Origin: Zoogloea dura
Lineage (GTDB): Bacteria; Pseudomonadota; Gammaproteobacteria; Burkholderiales; Rhodocyclaceae
DNA: 64,000 nt
Direction of reading: 5' to 3'
NCBI RefSeq assembly: GCF_012927165.1
Contig: NZ_JABBGA010000001.1
Coordinates: 372,001 to 436,000 of the forward strand
Below are positions 45,154 to 54,932 of the stretch, piece after piece. The position numbers and the translations under genes are program-made. The notes under the pieces are model-generated. The model searched no databases and was not told the DNA's origin. It saw nothing but the letters and a program-made list of their open reading frames with translations. Position 1 is the stretch's first letter. Every line of letters starts with the position of its first letter.

Positions 45154-46419
45154 TCAGAACCAATACCCGAAACTCAAACGCCAGCCATTGGAATTCTTGG
45201 CCTGGACAAGTGCCAGCCCTCCCCTCAGATAGCTTGCCAGCCCCTTTGATTCGCGATCCGTCCCGACCGTGAAGCCCACTTCATTCTGGCTCTTGGTGTA
45301 AGTCTCCGAGCCGGTGAAGAGGGTATTTACGTAGGTGAATTCGGTGGCCATCTTGTGTCCGCCTGCCGAAAACGGAATCGTGTACATGACGCCATTACGG
45401 AACACCGTATTCGCGACCTTGGGATCGAACTCATAGTCGTCGACCTTCAGCTTGAGCGTCCGGTAATGCCCCACCATGTTGCCGATGGCAAGCGTATTGC
45501 CATCGGCAGAACTGGAGAGCACATAGGCACTGCTCAATGAGGCCGACATCTGCTGGGCGGCCTGCGCCAGATCAACCGAAGCGGCCAGCCCATAGCCGAC
45601 AGCCGGCGTCAGCGTCCAGCTCTTGCTCACGGGGATACGGGTCGCCAGGCTGAACTGGCCCGCATAGGTGCTGGCCTTACCCACCGAACCCAATGTGATC
45701 GGTGCGGAGATGATGACCTGCCTCCTGGAATCGGAATCGGACCTCCACGTGTAGGACAAGGGAATCGTCTTGGTGGAGGTTTCAATGTCACCTTGCTTGA
45801 AATGGCCGTAGGTAAATCCAAGACCTATCAGATTCGGGATCCTGGCATCGCCATTCCCAGGAGAGATCACCCGCGAGGCAAGACTCGTGACCCCAAGGTC
45901 GAAATCGGCTGCAGCCTGAAGGGTCTGGATCGACCCCGGATTACCGGCGATGCTGCTGTTCGGAGTCTTGGCCACGACCCACTTCTGGATCTGCGTATAC
46001 ACGCTCCCCGAGTTGGCCTTCAGGTAATTCACCAACTGATTATAGGCGTCCTTGCGAGCATCATTGGCCGTGCCCCCCAACCCCACGAAAACCTCGCTGA
46101 TGCCAAGCTCCGGCACCGAAAAGCTCAATGACTGGGCGTTGCCCGTATAGACGGAACTGGTGAAGTTCCAGTTCAGGCCCAGGTAGTTGATCGTGCTGGA
46201 CGAAGCCTGATCCGCATTGAAGTTGATGGTGCCGAAACGTTGCTGAATGGCTGATTCGTTTTTGGCCAGGTCGAAGAGTTCGGATAAGGAAGAAAACCCT
46301 GCCGCAGCAGTCTGGCCGTTTTGAACGAAAGAGATGCTCAAAGGATCTGCAGCGTGAGATGCCACGGAAGACACAGTCGAAACGGCAACTGCAAGACCGA
46401 TTAATTTATATTTTTTCAT
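45154..46419 (-). CDS. unknown outer-membrane protein (beta-barrel)
   Basis: Predicted 421 residues with a clear Sec signal peptide (cleavage near Ala23-Ala24) and a mature chain of alternating polar and aromatic strands ending in the outer-membrane-type terminus FGYWF. No plug, passenger repeats or cysteines recognisable, so I cannot assign function. Repeated Thr/Ser/Asn-rich stretches resemble porins or autotransporter barrels. It is less GC-rich than neighbours and is divergent from a LuxR-type regulator. Confidence 0.75.
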   Translation of the reverse strand: MKKYKLIGLAVAVSTVSSVASHAADPLSISFVQNGQTAAAGFSSLSELFDLAKNESAIQQRFGTINFNADQASSSTINYLGLNWNFTSSVYTGNAQSLSFSVPELGISEVFVGLGGTANDARKDAYNQLVNYLKANSGSVYTQIQKWVVAKTPNSSIAGNPGSIQTLQAAADFDLGVTSLASRVISPGNGDARIPNLIGLGFTYGHFKQGDIETSTKTIPLSYTWRSDSDSRRQVIISAPITLGSVGKASTYAGQFSLATRIPVSKSWTLTPAVGYGLAASVDLAQAAQQMSASLSSAYVLSSSADGNTLAIGNMVGHYRTLKLKVDDYEFDPKVANTVFRNGVMYTIPFSAGGHKMATEFTYVNTLFTGSETYTKSQNEVGFTVGTDRESKGLASYLRGGLALVQAKNSNGWRLSFGYWF

Positions 46420-46727
46420 GATTTGATCCGTGCAAGAAATAGAGCTTTCGAGAGATCACTGAAATACCTATTCAGCGATCCGGATTCCAGACGCAGGGCT
46501 CCCGCGTCACGAAGATCAAGATTTATTCAAGACGTCCCCCGCTCTTGTGACACATTTTTAAAATTGAAAGCGGATTGAGGAACCCGCCCTTCATCCATGC
46601 CGTTTGATTTTCCCTGGACTTCAATATATCCACCATCCAATATGTACTCATCATCCATATGGATGAAGAACATAGCCACCTAACGGCATACCATTTGCTT
46701 AATAAGAACTGGCAATAGGAGGAGAGA
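46420..46727. other. divergent regulatory region, AT-rich
   Basis: 308 bases between the outer-membrane gene and the LuxR-type gene. It includes the perfect 16-base palindrome at 46651-46666 and AT-rich runs (for example TTTTTAAAATTG near 46554). No gene seen. Confidence 0.6.
46651..46666. promoter_or_regulatory. 16-bp palindrome, candidate operator of the LuxR-type regulator
   Basis: TCATCCATATGGATGA is perfectly self-complementary and lies ~62 bases upstream of the LuxR-type gene. It could be the binding site for that regulator, controlling itself and the divergent outer-membrane gene. Confidence 0.5.
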
Positions 46728-47852
46728 ATGAATCCGGACGATTACGATGAACTGGTTGGCCAGATCTACGAGGCTTCGCACTCACCGACGGCCTGGCCCG
46801 CAGTGTTTGCATCGCTGGAGAATTTGGTTGGGGTCGATGCGTGGACGATGATGCGGATAGCGCATCGGCCGGAGGAAGGAGCACATTTCCTTTCCATTGG
46901 CGGCACCCGCGTCAGCGCCGAGGCGCCAATCCGCTACGAATCCCATTACGGTGCACTGGACCCAAGGACCGACCTGGTGCGGCGGACACCACCGGGCGAG
47001 ATCTACACCTGCGTGCAGCACTTCGACGAGCGCTTCGTTTCGCGCAGCGAGTTCTACCAAGACTTCCTGCTGCCTGAAGGCTTGCGCTATGTGATCGGGG
47101 GTTGCGCGTATCGGGCGGAGGACCACGACTACGTCTTCGGTCTGCAGCGCGGGGCAGACCGTGGTGTATTCACACCGGAGCATGAATCACTGCTCAGGCG
47201 CCTGACCCCGCACCTGGGCCGCTCCCTGCGGCTGATGGATGGCCTCCAGTCGCACCTGCAGGACGCAAACGCCGTATCCGCTGCGCTGGATACGACACCG
47301 ATTGCGGTTATCGCTATTGATGGAGTGGGCCGTGTTCGCAGCAGCAACCGCCGTGGGGAGCAGATGCTGCGGGATGGCGATCTCGTTTGTGTGCGAAAGG
47401 GGGTGTTGTCGTGCGCAGACCCATCGCTTCGAAGCCATCTTGCGGCGATGGTCGAGCACTGTGGCCGGTCTGCAGAGCCCGTTTCCTTGCTGCTCGGCAG
47501 CGATGGGAGCCAGGTGCGGCGCTGCAGCCTGACCTTGCTCCGGGCCAAGCCGGCTTCCGTCTTCGCTGCGCTGGGTTCGGAGGGGCTGCTGCTGTGCCTG
47601 ATCGCTCCCATCGAACGTCGACGCGTGGCAACAGCCAGACAGCTGATGGCCTTGTTCGGGCTGACCCCGGCGGAGTCCCGCCTTGCGAGGGCGCTGGCGG
47701 CGGGGGAGTCGTTGGAGGTCTATGCCGAGAATGCGGGGCTGAAGCTCCCCACGGTGAAGACCCAGTTGCGGGCGGTGCTGTCCAAGACCGGGACCGACAG
47801 GCAGGCAAGCTTGATAGGCTTGATCGGAGGGGTGCCGGTTGTGAGGGAATGA
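46728..47852 (+). CDS. LuxR-type helix-turn-helix transcriptional regulator
   Basis: Predicted 374 residues. The N-terminal ~250 residues are a sensor region of unknown ligand (no acyl-homoserine-lactone signature I can confirm). The C-terminal ~65 residues form the LuxR/FixJ DNA-binding domain (LTPAESRLARALAAGESLEV, LKLPTVKTQLRAVLSKTG). AGGAGAG lies upstream of the ATG. It is divergent from the outer-membrane gene and may regulate it. Confidence 0.88.
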   Translation: MNPDDYDELVGQIYEASHSPTAWPAVFASLENLVGVDAWTMMRIAHRPEEGAHFLSIGGTRVSAEAPIRYESHYGALDPRTDLVRRTPPGEIYTCVQHFDERFVSRSEFYQDFLLPEGLRYVIGGCAYRAEDHDYVFGLQRGADRGVFTPEHESLLRRLTPHLGRSLRLMDGLQSHLQDANAVSAALDTTPIAVIAIDGVGRVRSSNRRGEQMLRDGDLVCVRKGVLSCADPSLRSHLAAMVEHCGRSAEPVSLLLGSDGSQVRRCSLTLLRAKPASVFAALGSEGLLLCLIAPIERRRVATARQLMALFGLTPAESRLARALAAGESLEVYAENAGLKLPTVKTQLRAVLSKTGTDRQASLIGLIGGVPVVRE

Positions 47853-47965
47853 TTCGGCAGATGGAATAGCCTGCTCTCTGCCGGGGCGCCGCCGGAAACA
47901 ACGCTGTACACAGGGCTCACTCGCAATCCGCATCAAGCTTGCCATAAAGAGCTTTACTCCCAATA

Positions 47966-48310
47966 ATGCTTTTCATGGCAAGCACAAAAACCCACCCCTG
48001 CCCTGATGAGGTTCTCCACATCGCCCAGCGCCTGGGCGGGCGAATCCGTGCCGCCAGGGTCTTCCGGAAATGGCGGCAGGAAGACCTGGCCGGGCGCAGC
48101 GGCTTGTCCCGCTCGACCATCCAGGCGATCGAGCGAGGTGAAGAGACGGTCGCCATAGGGAGTGTTCTGCAGGTCCTCTGGCTGCTCGGCCTGGCCGGCG
48201 AGGTCGAGCTGATCGCCGACCCGGGGCTGGATCGCGACGGTCTGTCCCTGGCGCTCGATGCGGCGAAGAAGCGCGTGTACGTCCAGCGGAAGGCGGACGA
48301 TGACTTCTGA
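47966..48310 (+). CDS. hipB: HipB-like antitoxin (XRE family)
   Basis: Predicted 114 residues with a Cro/CI-type helix-turn-helix (~residues 27-75, WRQEDLAGRSGLSRSTIQAIERG). It is the DNA-binding antitoxin partner of the following HipA gene, which starts 11 bases inside its end (48300 versus stop 48310). The ribosome binding site is weak; alternative start 47975. Confidence 0.85.
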   Translation: MLFMASTKTHPCPDEVLHIAQRLGGRIRAARVFRKWRQEDLAGRSGLSRSTIQAIERGEETVAIGSVLQVLWLLGLAGEVELIADPGLDRDGLSLALDAAKKRVYVQRKADDDF

Positions 48311-49523
48311 CGATCTCTTCGTCTGGGTCTATCTCCCAGGCCGGCAAGCGCCGGTCGTGGCAGGCCGCCTCGGCCTGTCACAGACGGCTGCTGGCAAGGT
48401 GGGCCGCTTCACCTACGGACGCTCCTACCTGGAGCGCCCGGACGCAATCCCCCTCGACCCCCTGACGCTGCCGCTGAAAAAGGGGGAATACAGCTTCACT
48501 TCCCTGAGCGGCTTTCCCGGCGTGATCCTGGACAGTTGCCCGGACCGTTGGGGCGTCAAGGTGATAGACCGGCTGGTCGGGCAACAGGATTATCCGCGCG
48601 GCTACATTCTCAGAAACGATCCCGGCCGCGCGGGTGCCCTCGCCTACTCCACCCGTTCAACGGAAGCACCGCAGGAGCAATCGAGCCGGGAGTTTTCCCT
48701 GGCGCAATTGCTCACCGCGGCCGAGAACGTGGAGTCCGATCGCCCGGTGGATGGTGAATTGCTCAAGGCCTTGCACCCAGGCACCGGCGGCGCGCGCCCG
48801 AAATGCAATGTGTTCGAAGACGAGGCAGTCTGGATCGCCAAGTTTCCCAGCATTGACGACGCGCCCCTCGTCAGCATTCCGCGCCTGGAGCACGCGACCC
48901 TGCAACTGGGTCGGCTCTGCGGCATTTCGACGGCCGAGACCGTGATCCGGGAGGTGAATGGCCGGGACGTCTGCCTGGTCCGGCGTTTCGACCGGGAGGT
49001 GGCAGGCGGCCACATCAGTCGGCGCGGCTTCCTGAGCGCACGCAGCGTGTTCCATGCCGACCCGGCCTACGTCGGCGTCTCCACACCCTCCTATGCCCGC
49101 CTCTCCCGCTGGATGCCGCGCTATGGCTGCACGGCCGAGCAACGCCAGGAACTGTTCCGGCGCATGGCCTTCAACTGCGTCGTCAGGAACGTGGATGATC
49201 ATGAACTGAACCACGGCCTGGTCCATGTCCGGGGTGACACCTTTGAACTGGCCCCGGCCTACGACATTGTGCCCAGCCTCCAGCGCCACGCCATCCACCA
49301 TCACGCCATGCTTACGGGTGACTCCGGCGCCGGCACGATCGCCAATCTCGCCAGTGTGGCAGAGGCCTTCACCCTCAAGCGGGACGAGGCGCTGGCAACC
49401 CTCCACGATATCCAACGGAAGGTGCTGGATCACTGGCGGGACGTCTTCTACGAAGCAGGCTTCGACGATCAGGCTCTGCACGCGCTGGAGCACGTCTTCC
49501 AGGCGCTCCCGGCGGGGAACTGA
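48300..49523 (+). CDS. hipA: HipA-like serine/threonine kinase toxin
   Basis: Predicted 407 residues. HipA toxins phosphorylate glutamyl-tRNA synthetase, halting growth and causing persistence. Motifs: P-loop-like GTGGARPK at 161-168, Lys181 in IAKFP, the catalytic NVDDHELN at 297-304 (Asp299) and the DFG-equivalent PAYD with Asp322. All key residues are present, so an active kinase is likely. The N-terminal ~60 residues are the usual HipA subdomain. Confidence 0.88.
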   Translation: MTSDDLFVWVYLPGRQAPVVAGRLGLSQTAAGKVGRFTYGRSYLERPDAIPLDPLTLPLKKGEYSFTSLSGFPGVILDSCPDRWGVKVIDRLVGQQDYPRGYILRNDPGRAGALAYSTRSTEAPQEQSSREFSLAQLLTAAENVESDRPVDGELLKALHPGTGGARPKCNVFEDEAVWIAKFPSIDDAPLVSIPRLEHATLQLGRLCGISTAETVIREVNGRDVCLVRRFDREVAGGHISRRGFLSARSVFHADPAYVGVSTPSYARLSRWMPRYGCTAEQRQELFRRMAFNCVVRNVDDHELNHGLVHVRGDTFELAPAYDIVPSLQRHAIHHHAMLTGDSGAGTIANLASVAEAFTLKRDEALATLHDIQRKVLDHWRDVFYEAGFDDQALHALEHVFQALPAGN

Positions 49524-49542
49524 ACTGCAGCCCCCTGCCCCA

Positions 49543-50244
49543 TCACCCCCCCTGCATCACGAAGCGGTAGCCCACCCCGGGCTCGGTCAGCAGGTGGTCC
49601 GGGTTGGCCGGGTCGGTTTCGAGCTTCTTGCGCAGATGCCCCATGTACACCCGCACGTAATGGCTGTCGTCGGCGTGGGAGGGGCCCCACACGGCTTTCA
49701 GCAGCTGCCGGTGGGTCAGCACGCAGTCCGGGTTGCTGACCACGTAGGCCAGCAGGCGGAACTCGATGGGCGTGAGATGCACCGGCTGGCCGTCCCGCTC
49801 GACCAGACGGCGCCCGAGGTCCACCCGCACCGGGCCGAAGACGATCTGCGCCGGCGCGTCCGAGCCGGCCCGGTAGCGGCGGCGCAGCTGGGCCCGCACC
49901 CGGGCCATCAGTTCGGCGGCACCGAAGGGCTTGGTCAGGTAGTCGTCGGCGCCGGCGTCTAGGGCGCGGACTTTCTCCTCCTCAGCGGTGCGCGCCGACA
50001 GCACGATGATGGGCATGTCGGACCAACTGCGCAGCTCACGGATCAGGTCGACCCCGTCGCCGTCGGGCAGGCCCAGGTCGAGGACCAGCAGGTCGGGCTT
50101 GCGGGTGCCGGTCTCGATCAGCCCGCGCTTCACCGAGTCGGCCTCGAAGACCTCGCAGCCTTCGGCCTCGAGGGCCAGGCGCACGAAGCGCCGCAGGCTG
50201 GCCTCGTCCTCGACGACGATGACCTTGGGGCTGGGTTCAGACAT
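49543..50244 (-). CDS. kdpE: KdpE response regulator
   Basis: Predicted 233 residues, OmpR-family response regulator of potassium-transport genes. The receiver has Asp56 (LVLDLGLPD) as the phospho-acceptor, and the C-terminal winged helix follows. It overlaps kdpD by 8 bases and is the last gene of the kdp operon. Confidence 0.95.
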   Translation of the reverse strand: MSEPSPKVIVVEDEASLRRFVRLALEAEGCEVFEADSVKRGLIETGTRKPDLLVLDLGLPDGDGVDLIRELRSWSDMPIIVLSARTAEEEKVRALDAGADDYLTKPFGAAELMARVRAQLRRRYRAGSDAPAQIVFGPVRVDLGRRLVERDGQPVHLTPIEFRLLAYVVSNPDCVLTHRQLLKAVWGPSHADDSHYVRVYMGHLRKKLETDPANPDHLLTEPGVGYRFVMQGG

Positions 50245-52978
50245 CCTTCATCCTCTCGTTGGTTTCCACTTCGGGGAGCCGCTCGTCGTCCATCAGGGGC
50301 GGTGGATGGCCCAGGGGCAGGGTGAACACGAAGCAGGCGCCGCCTCCGGCCCGCTGGCGCGCGTGGATCTCGCCGCCGTGGGCTTCGACGATGGCCCGGC
50401 AGATCGCCAGGCCGAGCCCGACCCCCGGCGTGTCGCTCTCGGCGCGGCCCCGCTCGAACTTCTTGAAGATCGCCTCCTCGCGCCCCTCCGGCAGGCCGGG
50501 GCCATCGTCCTCGACATGGACTTCCAGGCGCTGATCCACCACGAAGGCCCGGATGTCGATATGACTGCCCGGCGGCGTGTATTTGAGCGCGTTCTCCACC
50601 AGGTTGGAAAAGACCCGCTGCATCAGCACCGAGTCCATTTCGACCAGCGGCAGTGTCTCGTCCAGCCCGACATGCAGCACATGCCCGGCCAGGGCGGGAC
50701 GCAGGCCTTTGAGGGCGCTGCCGATCACCTCCTCAAGCGGCTGCCACTGGCGGTTGAGCTGGACCCGGCCGGCCTGCAGGCGGGCCATGTCGAGCAGGTT
50801 GTCCACCTGGGCATTGATCCGCAGGGCCTGCTCCCGCAACTGGCCGGCGATGCCGGCCTGCTCCCCGGTGGGCGGCGGGCGGGTCAGGGCCAGGGAATCG
50901 GCCAGGCCGATCATCACGCTGAGGGGGGTCCGCAGATCATGAGAAATGGCCGACAGCAGCGAGTTGCGCAGCCGCTCCGACTCCATCTGCACCGTGGTCA
51001 GGCGGGCCACATCCACGTAATGGACCCGCTCCAGGGCGATCGCGATGAGGGACGCAAAGGTGTCCAGCAGGCGCCGCTGCTCGGGGATCAGCAGGCGCGA
51101 CGGATCGCGCATCTCGAGGGCCAGCACGCCGCGCAGGCGCATCGGCGCCTTGAGGGGCAGGTAGAGCACCGGGCTGGCCGGCAGGGTGTCGGTACCCTGC
51201 CCGGCTGCCTCGCCGTGGTCGAAGGCCCACTGGGCAATGCCCGGTTCGACAGCGGGAAAGCCCGGCGAGGCAAAGATCGGCGCCTGCAGCCGGTCATCGT
51301 CATCGGCCAGCAGGAAGGCCGCCCGGGCCCCCATCTCGGCCACCAGGAAACGCTCGCCGATCTCGGTGATCTGCTCCGGCAGCAAGGCCCCGGACAGATC
51401 CCGCGACATTTCGTAGAGGGCCCGGACCCGCGCTTCCCGGCGCCCCGCCACCCGGGCCTGGTACTTGTAGCCGGCGGTGAGCTGGCCCACCACCAGCCCC
51501 ACCACCAGCATCACCAGGAAGGTCATCAGGTACTGCACGTCACTCACCGCGAAGGACAGGCGCGGCGGCACGAAGAAGAAGTCGAAGATGGCGACGCTGA
51601 GGAAGGAGGCCAGCACCGCCGGGCCGCGTCCGCAGCGCACCGCCACCACCACCACACCAAGCAGGAAGACCATCACGATGTTGGCGAGATCCACCAGCGA
51701 GGTCAGGGGCGCGGCGATCAGGCCGGCCAGGCCGCACACCGCAGTCGCCAGCAGGTAGTCCCGCCATGCCAGCGTCGGCGGCTCAGGCTGGCCGGCGGCA
51801 GGCTCGGCGCGGGAGTCCTCGCGGCCAGCCAGCGCCACCTGGATCACGTCCATGTCGGGGGCGATGCGGCCGATCCGGTCGGCCACCGAGCGCTGCCAGA
51901 AGCGCCATGCCGGCGGCTCATCGCGCCCCACCAGGACCCGCGACAGGTTGTGGGCCCGGGCGTAGGCCACCACCTCCTGCTCGACCTGGGCGCCCGACAG
52001 GGTCGCGGTGCTGGCGCCCAGTTCCTCGGCCAGCTTGAGGGTGCGCAGGATGCGCTCGCGCTGCCCGGCGCCCAGCCGCGCGTGGGCAGGCGTCTCCACG
52101 TGGATCACATGCCACGGCGCCTCCAGGCGCCCTGCCATGCGGGCCGCCGCACGCACGATCTTCTCGCTGCCTGCGCCGGGCCCGACGCAGGCCAGCAGGG
52201 AATCCTGGGTCTGCCACACCGGCGCCACCAGCTGGTCGCGGCGGTATTGCTGGACATCCTCGTCCACCCGGTCGGCGGTGCGGCGCAGGGCCAGCTCACG
52301 CAAGGCCAGCAGGTTGCCCTTGCGGAAGAAGTTGCGGATCGCCCGCTCGGCCTGGTTGGGCAGGTAGACCTTGCCCTCGCGCAGGCGCTGCAGCAGCTCG
52401 TCGGGAGGCAGATCCACCAGCACCACTTCGTCGGCCTCGTCGAAGACCCGGTCCGGCACCGTCTCCCACACCCGGATGCCGGTGATGCCGCTGACCACGT
52501 CGTTGAGGCTCTCCAGGTGCTGCACGTTGATCGTGGTGTAAACGTGGATGCCGGCGGCGAGCAGTTCTTCCACATCCTGCCAGCGCTTGGGGTGGCGGGA
52601 GCCGGCCACGTTGGAGTGGGCCAGCTCGTCCACCAGCACCAGGGCCGGCTTGCGGGCGAGGGTCCGGTCCAGATCGAACTCGGCCAGGATCCGCCCCCGG
52701 TAGGGCACCGACAAGGGCGGGATGCACTCGATGCCGGCGGCCATTGCCTGGGTCTCGGCCCGGCCATGGGTCTCCACCACGCCGATGACCACGTCGACAC
52801 CCTGCTCCAGCTGCTGACGCGCCGCGGCGAGCATGGCGCAGGTCTTGCCGACACCGGCCGAGGCGCCGAAGAAGATCTTCAGCCGGCCGCGCTGGGCCCG
52901 CGCCTCGTCCTGCTGCACGCGGGCCAGCAGCGCATCCGGATCGGGGCGGCCATCGTCCCGGGGATCCTTGCCCTTCAT
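50237..52978 (-). CDS. kdpD: KdpD osmosensitive potassium-channel sensor histidine kinase
   Basis: Predicted 913 residues. Order: KdpD N-terminal domain with the Walker A GASAGVGKT at 38-46 and DELAHSN, Usp-like region, four transmembrane helices, GAF-like domain, and a histidine kinase core with ISHDLRTPL (phospho-His) and NLVENALKYTP (ATPase). It senses K+ limitation and osmotic stress. The ATG at 52978 overlaps the CorA-like stop (ATGA). Confidence 0.95.
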   Translation of the reverse strand: MKGKDPRDDGRPDPDALLARVQQDEARAQRGRLKIFFGASAGVGKTCAMLAAARQQLEQGVDVVIGVVETHGRAETQAMAAGIECIPPLSVPYRGRILAEFDLDRTLARKPALVLVDELAHSNVAGSRHPKRWQDVEELLAAGIHVYTTINVQHLESLNDVVSGITGIRVWETVPDRVFDEADEVVLVDLPPDELLQRLREGKVYLPNQAERAIRNFFRKGNLLALRELALRRTADRVDEDVQQYRRDQLVAPVWQTQDSLLACVGPGAGSEKIVRAAARMAGRLEAPWHVIHVETPAHARLGAGQRERILRTLKLAEELGASTATLSGAQVEQEVVAYARAHNLSRVLVGRDEPPAWRFWQRSVADRIGRIAPDMDVIQVALAGREDSRAEPAAGQPEPPTLAWRDYLLATAVCGLAGLIAAPLTSLVDLANIVMVFLLGVVVVAVRCGRGPAVLASFLSVAIFDFFFVPPRLSFAVSDVQYLMTFLVMLVVGLVVGQLTAGYKYQARVAGRREARVRALYEMSRDLSGALLPEQITEIGERFLVAEMGARAAFLLADDDDRLQAPIFASPGFPAVEPGIAQWAFDHGEAAGQGTDTLPASPVLYLPLKAPMRLRGVLALEMRDPSRLLIPEQRRLLDTFASLIAIALERVHYVDVARLTTVQMESERLRNSLLSAISHDLRTPLSVMIGLADSLALTRPPPTGEQAGIAGQLREQALRINAQVDNLLDMARLQAGRVQLNRQWQPLEEVIGSALKGLRPALAGHVLHVGLDETLPLVEMDSVLMQRVFSNLVENALKYTPPGSHIDIRAFVVDQRLEVHVEDDGPGLPEGREEAIFKKFERGRAESDTPGVGLGLAICRAIVEAHGGEIHARQRAGGGACFVFTLPLGHPPPLMDDERLPEVETNERMKDV

Positions 52979-54612
52979 CGTGATTCGTCCGCCTTCCGGA
53001 ACACCCGGACCAGTGAAGCCCACTTGGCCTTGCCGTCGAGACGCTCGTCGGACAGCGCTTCAAGAAAATCCGACAGGCGCTTGGAGCGCGCCACCGCGAA
53101 CAACACCATGCACAGGGTGCTGCCGGTCACCACGCCGAACTGGAGCAGCTTGCGGGAGTCCGCCACCTCGGGGAAGTTGAACAGGTTCATGCCGAAATAG
53201 CCGGTCACCACCGTGGCGATCAGCCCGAAGATGGTCACCACGGTCAGGCGCAGCACGGTGCCCGACTGGCGCCGCTGGCTGTCGCTGTCCAGGTAGGCGC
53301 TCATCTCGCGCACCTGCTCCTTCACGTCGGCGAACAGCTCGTCATTGCGCAGCAGCCCGGTGGTGCGCTGGAACAAGGCCTGCACCAGGCCCTGCTCGGA
53401 CACTTCGTGGAACCAATAGCGGTGGGTGAAACGCAGGAAGGCCTCGAAGGACAACCGGATGCGGCGCTTGAAGCGGCGCACCGACTCGGCGTCGCGCACG
53501 TCCAGGTCGTTCACCGCGTCAGCCAGCCCGTCGGAGAAGGACAGCAGCGCGGCCCGGTGGAAATGGGCAATCATGAAGACCAGGAAGTACTGGTGGCGGA
53601 AGCGCGCCAGGAAGCCGTGGTCGGGGTCGCGGAAATACTCGGAGCGGGCGTCGCCCACCAGCACCAGGGCGTTGCCGGTGCACAGGAAACGGCTGTTGGG
53701 CCCCTCCTCCGAATCGGTCCAGAAACGGTCCTCGCAATGCAGGCGCTCGAAGCGCAGCACGGACGGGTCGCGCACCGGCAGCGGGTCGCGGGCCGGCAGG
53801 TTGGCCACGAAGCCGATCCGGATGAAGTCCTCGCGGGTCAGGGCGCGCGGGTCATCGAGGGCCAGGAAGGCCATCATCGGCATGCGGTAGTACTCGATCA
53901 GGCGATAGCGCAGCGCCCCCGGCAGGTCCTCCTGGTCCTGCACCAGGGGCTGCAGCAGCCAGGCCCACAGGGCGCCGACCCGGGGCGCGCGCTTGGCGCA
54001 CACGAAGTGCAGGTAGCGGTCGCGCTGCTCGGAGTCGGAGGTGGCGAGGATCTGCCCGTCGTGCCCCAGCAGCTCCGAACGATGCACGTTATGCACGCCC
54101 TGGCCGTTGGCATCCCAGCCGGTCGGGTAGGCGCGCCCGAAGCGGTACAGCAACTCCAGGGCGGTGGCCAGGGGCAGATCGTCGGCGGCCACCTCCACGT
54201 TGAGCAGGGCCACGTCCATGTCGAGGAAGAGATACAGGTCCACGTGGGCCACGCGCAGGGCGATCGGCGCCTCACCGGGCCTGAGGGTCACCCGCAGGCC
54301 GGCCACGTCGGTACGCCGGTAGACCGACATCGACGCCGGCCGGGCCGCCTCCGCCGCCACGCCGGAGCGGCTGTCGCCGTACAGGAAGCGCTGAACATAG
54401 GGCAGGAAGGCGACGAACTCCTTGTAGTGGCGCTCCTGGAAATCCGCCGGATCGGTGGTGAATTCGTCGTCCACCGGGGCCCAGCGGCCGTCGCCGGTTA
54501 TCAGCTCGTGCAGGCGGCCGATCTCACCCCCGCTGAAACCCGGCCGTATCTGCACCGGCCAGACCAGGACATCCCGGAAATGGCGGACCACGTGATCCGG
54601 TTGTGACAGCAT
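52975..54612 (-). CDS. CorA-like divalent-cation transporter family protein
   Basis: Predicted 545 residues. The C-terminal ~180 residues contain two hydrophobic helices with the GMN motif (YFGMNLF), the CorA signature, and a long cytoplasmic N-terminal domain. AGAGGAGACGCC precedes the ATG 54612. In-frame upstream sequence to 54906 is non-conserved. It is translationally coupled to kdpD, so it may modulate cation balance with the Kdp system. Ion specificity is unknown. Confidence 0.8.
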   Translation of the reverse strand: MLSQPDHVVRHFRDVLVWPVQIRPGFSGGEIGRLHELITGDGRWAPVDDEFTTDPADFQERHYKEFVAFLPYVQRFLYGDSRSGVAAEAARPASMSVYRRTDVAGLRVTLRPGEAPIALRVAHVDLYLFLDMDVALLNVEVAADDLPLATALELLYRFGRAYPTGWDANGQGVHNVHRSELLGHDGQILATSDSEQRDRYLHFVCAKRAPRVGALWAWLLQPLVQDQEDLPGALRYRLIEYYRMPMMAFLALDDPRALTREDFIRIGFVANLPARDPLPVRDPSVLRFERLHCEDRFWTDSEEGPNSRFLCTGNALVLVGDARSEYFRDPDHGFLARFRHQYFLVFMIAHFHRAALLSFSDGLADAVNDLDVRDAESVRRFKRRIRLSFEAFLRFTHRYWFHEVSEQGLVQALFQRTTGLLRNDELFADVKEQVREMSAYLDSDSQRRQSGTVLRLTVVTIFGLIATVVTGYFGMNLFNFPEVADSRKLLQFGVVTGSTLCMVLFAVARSKRLSDFLEALSDERLDGKAKWASLVRVFRKADESR

Positions 54613-54680
54613 GGCGTCTCCTCTGCGTGTTCTTCTTGTTGTGCGGCCGGCCAGGTGGGCACCCGCGGCCGGATTGTCTG

Positions 54681-54929
54681 TCATTTCGGGGCGTCCGGGC
54701 ACGCCTGCGTATCGCTCCGCAGCCTGCTGTCCCCAAGCGCAGCATGGCGGGCCCGGCGCAAGCGCCCGGCCGCCTCGGCCATCTCGGCGAGCGTTCGGAG
54801 GCGGACCAGCCCGGCCAGGGATGTCTTGCATTTCGGCGAGCAGGTCAGGAAGCGGCCATAGGCAAGACGGTCCAGCACACTCGACACTTCGTGCCGGCAC
54901 CCGCATACCGGGCAGACATGGATAGGCAT
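54681..54929 (-). CDS. small zinc-ribbon-like protein
   Basis: Predicted 82 residues with CPVCGCRHE near the N-terminus and CSPKC further on, a likely zinc knuckle pair. It lies in the kdp operon 4 bases after the previous stop. Function unknown; confidence moderate because it is short. Confidence 0.55.
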   Translation of the reverse strand: MPIHVCPVCGCRHEVSSVLDRLAYGRFLTCSPKCKTSLAGLVRLRTLAEMAEAAGRLRRARHAALGDSRLRSDTQACPDAPK

Positions 54930-54932
54930 GAC

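Noticed and set aside
49988-53200. A 1070-codon open frame on the plus strand opposite kdpD/kdpE
   Set aside because: It lies antisense to well-supported kdpD/kdpE, has low-complexity His/Gln/Gly-rich translation and no family motifs; long antisense frames are expected in GC-rich DNA.
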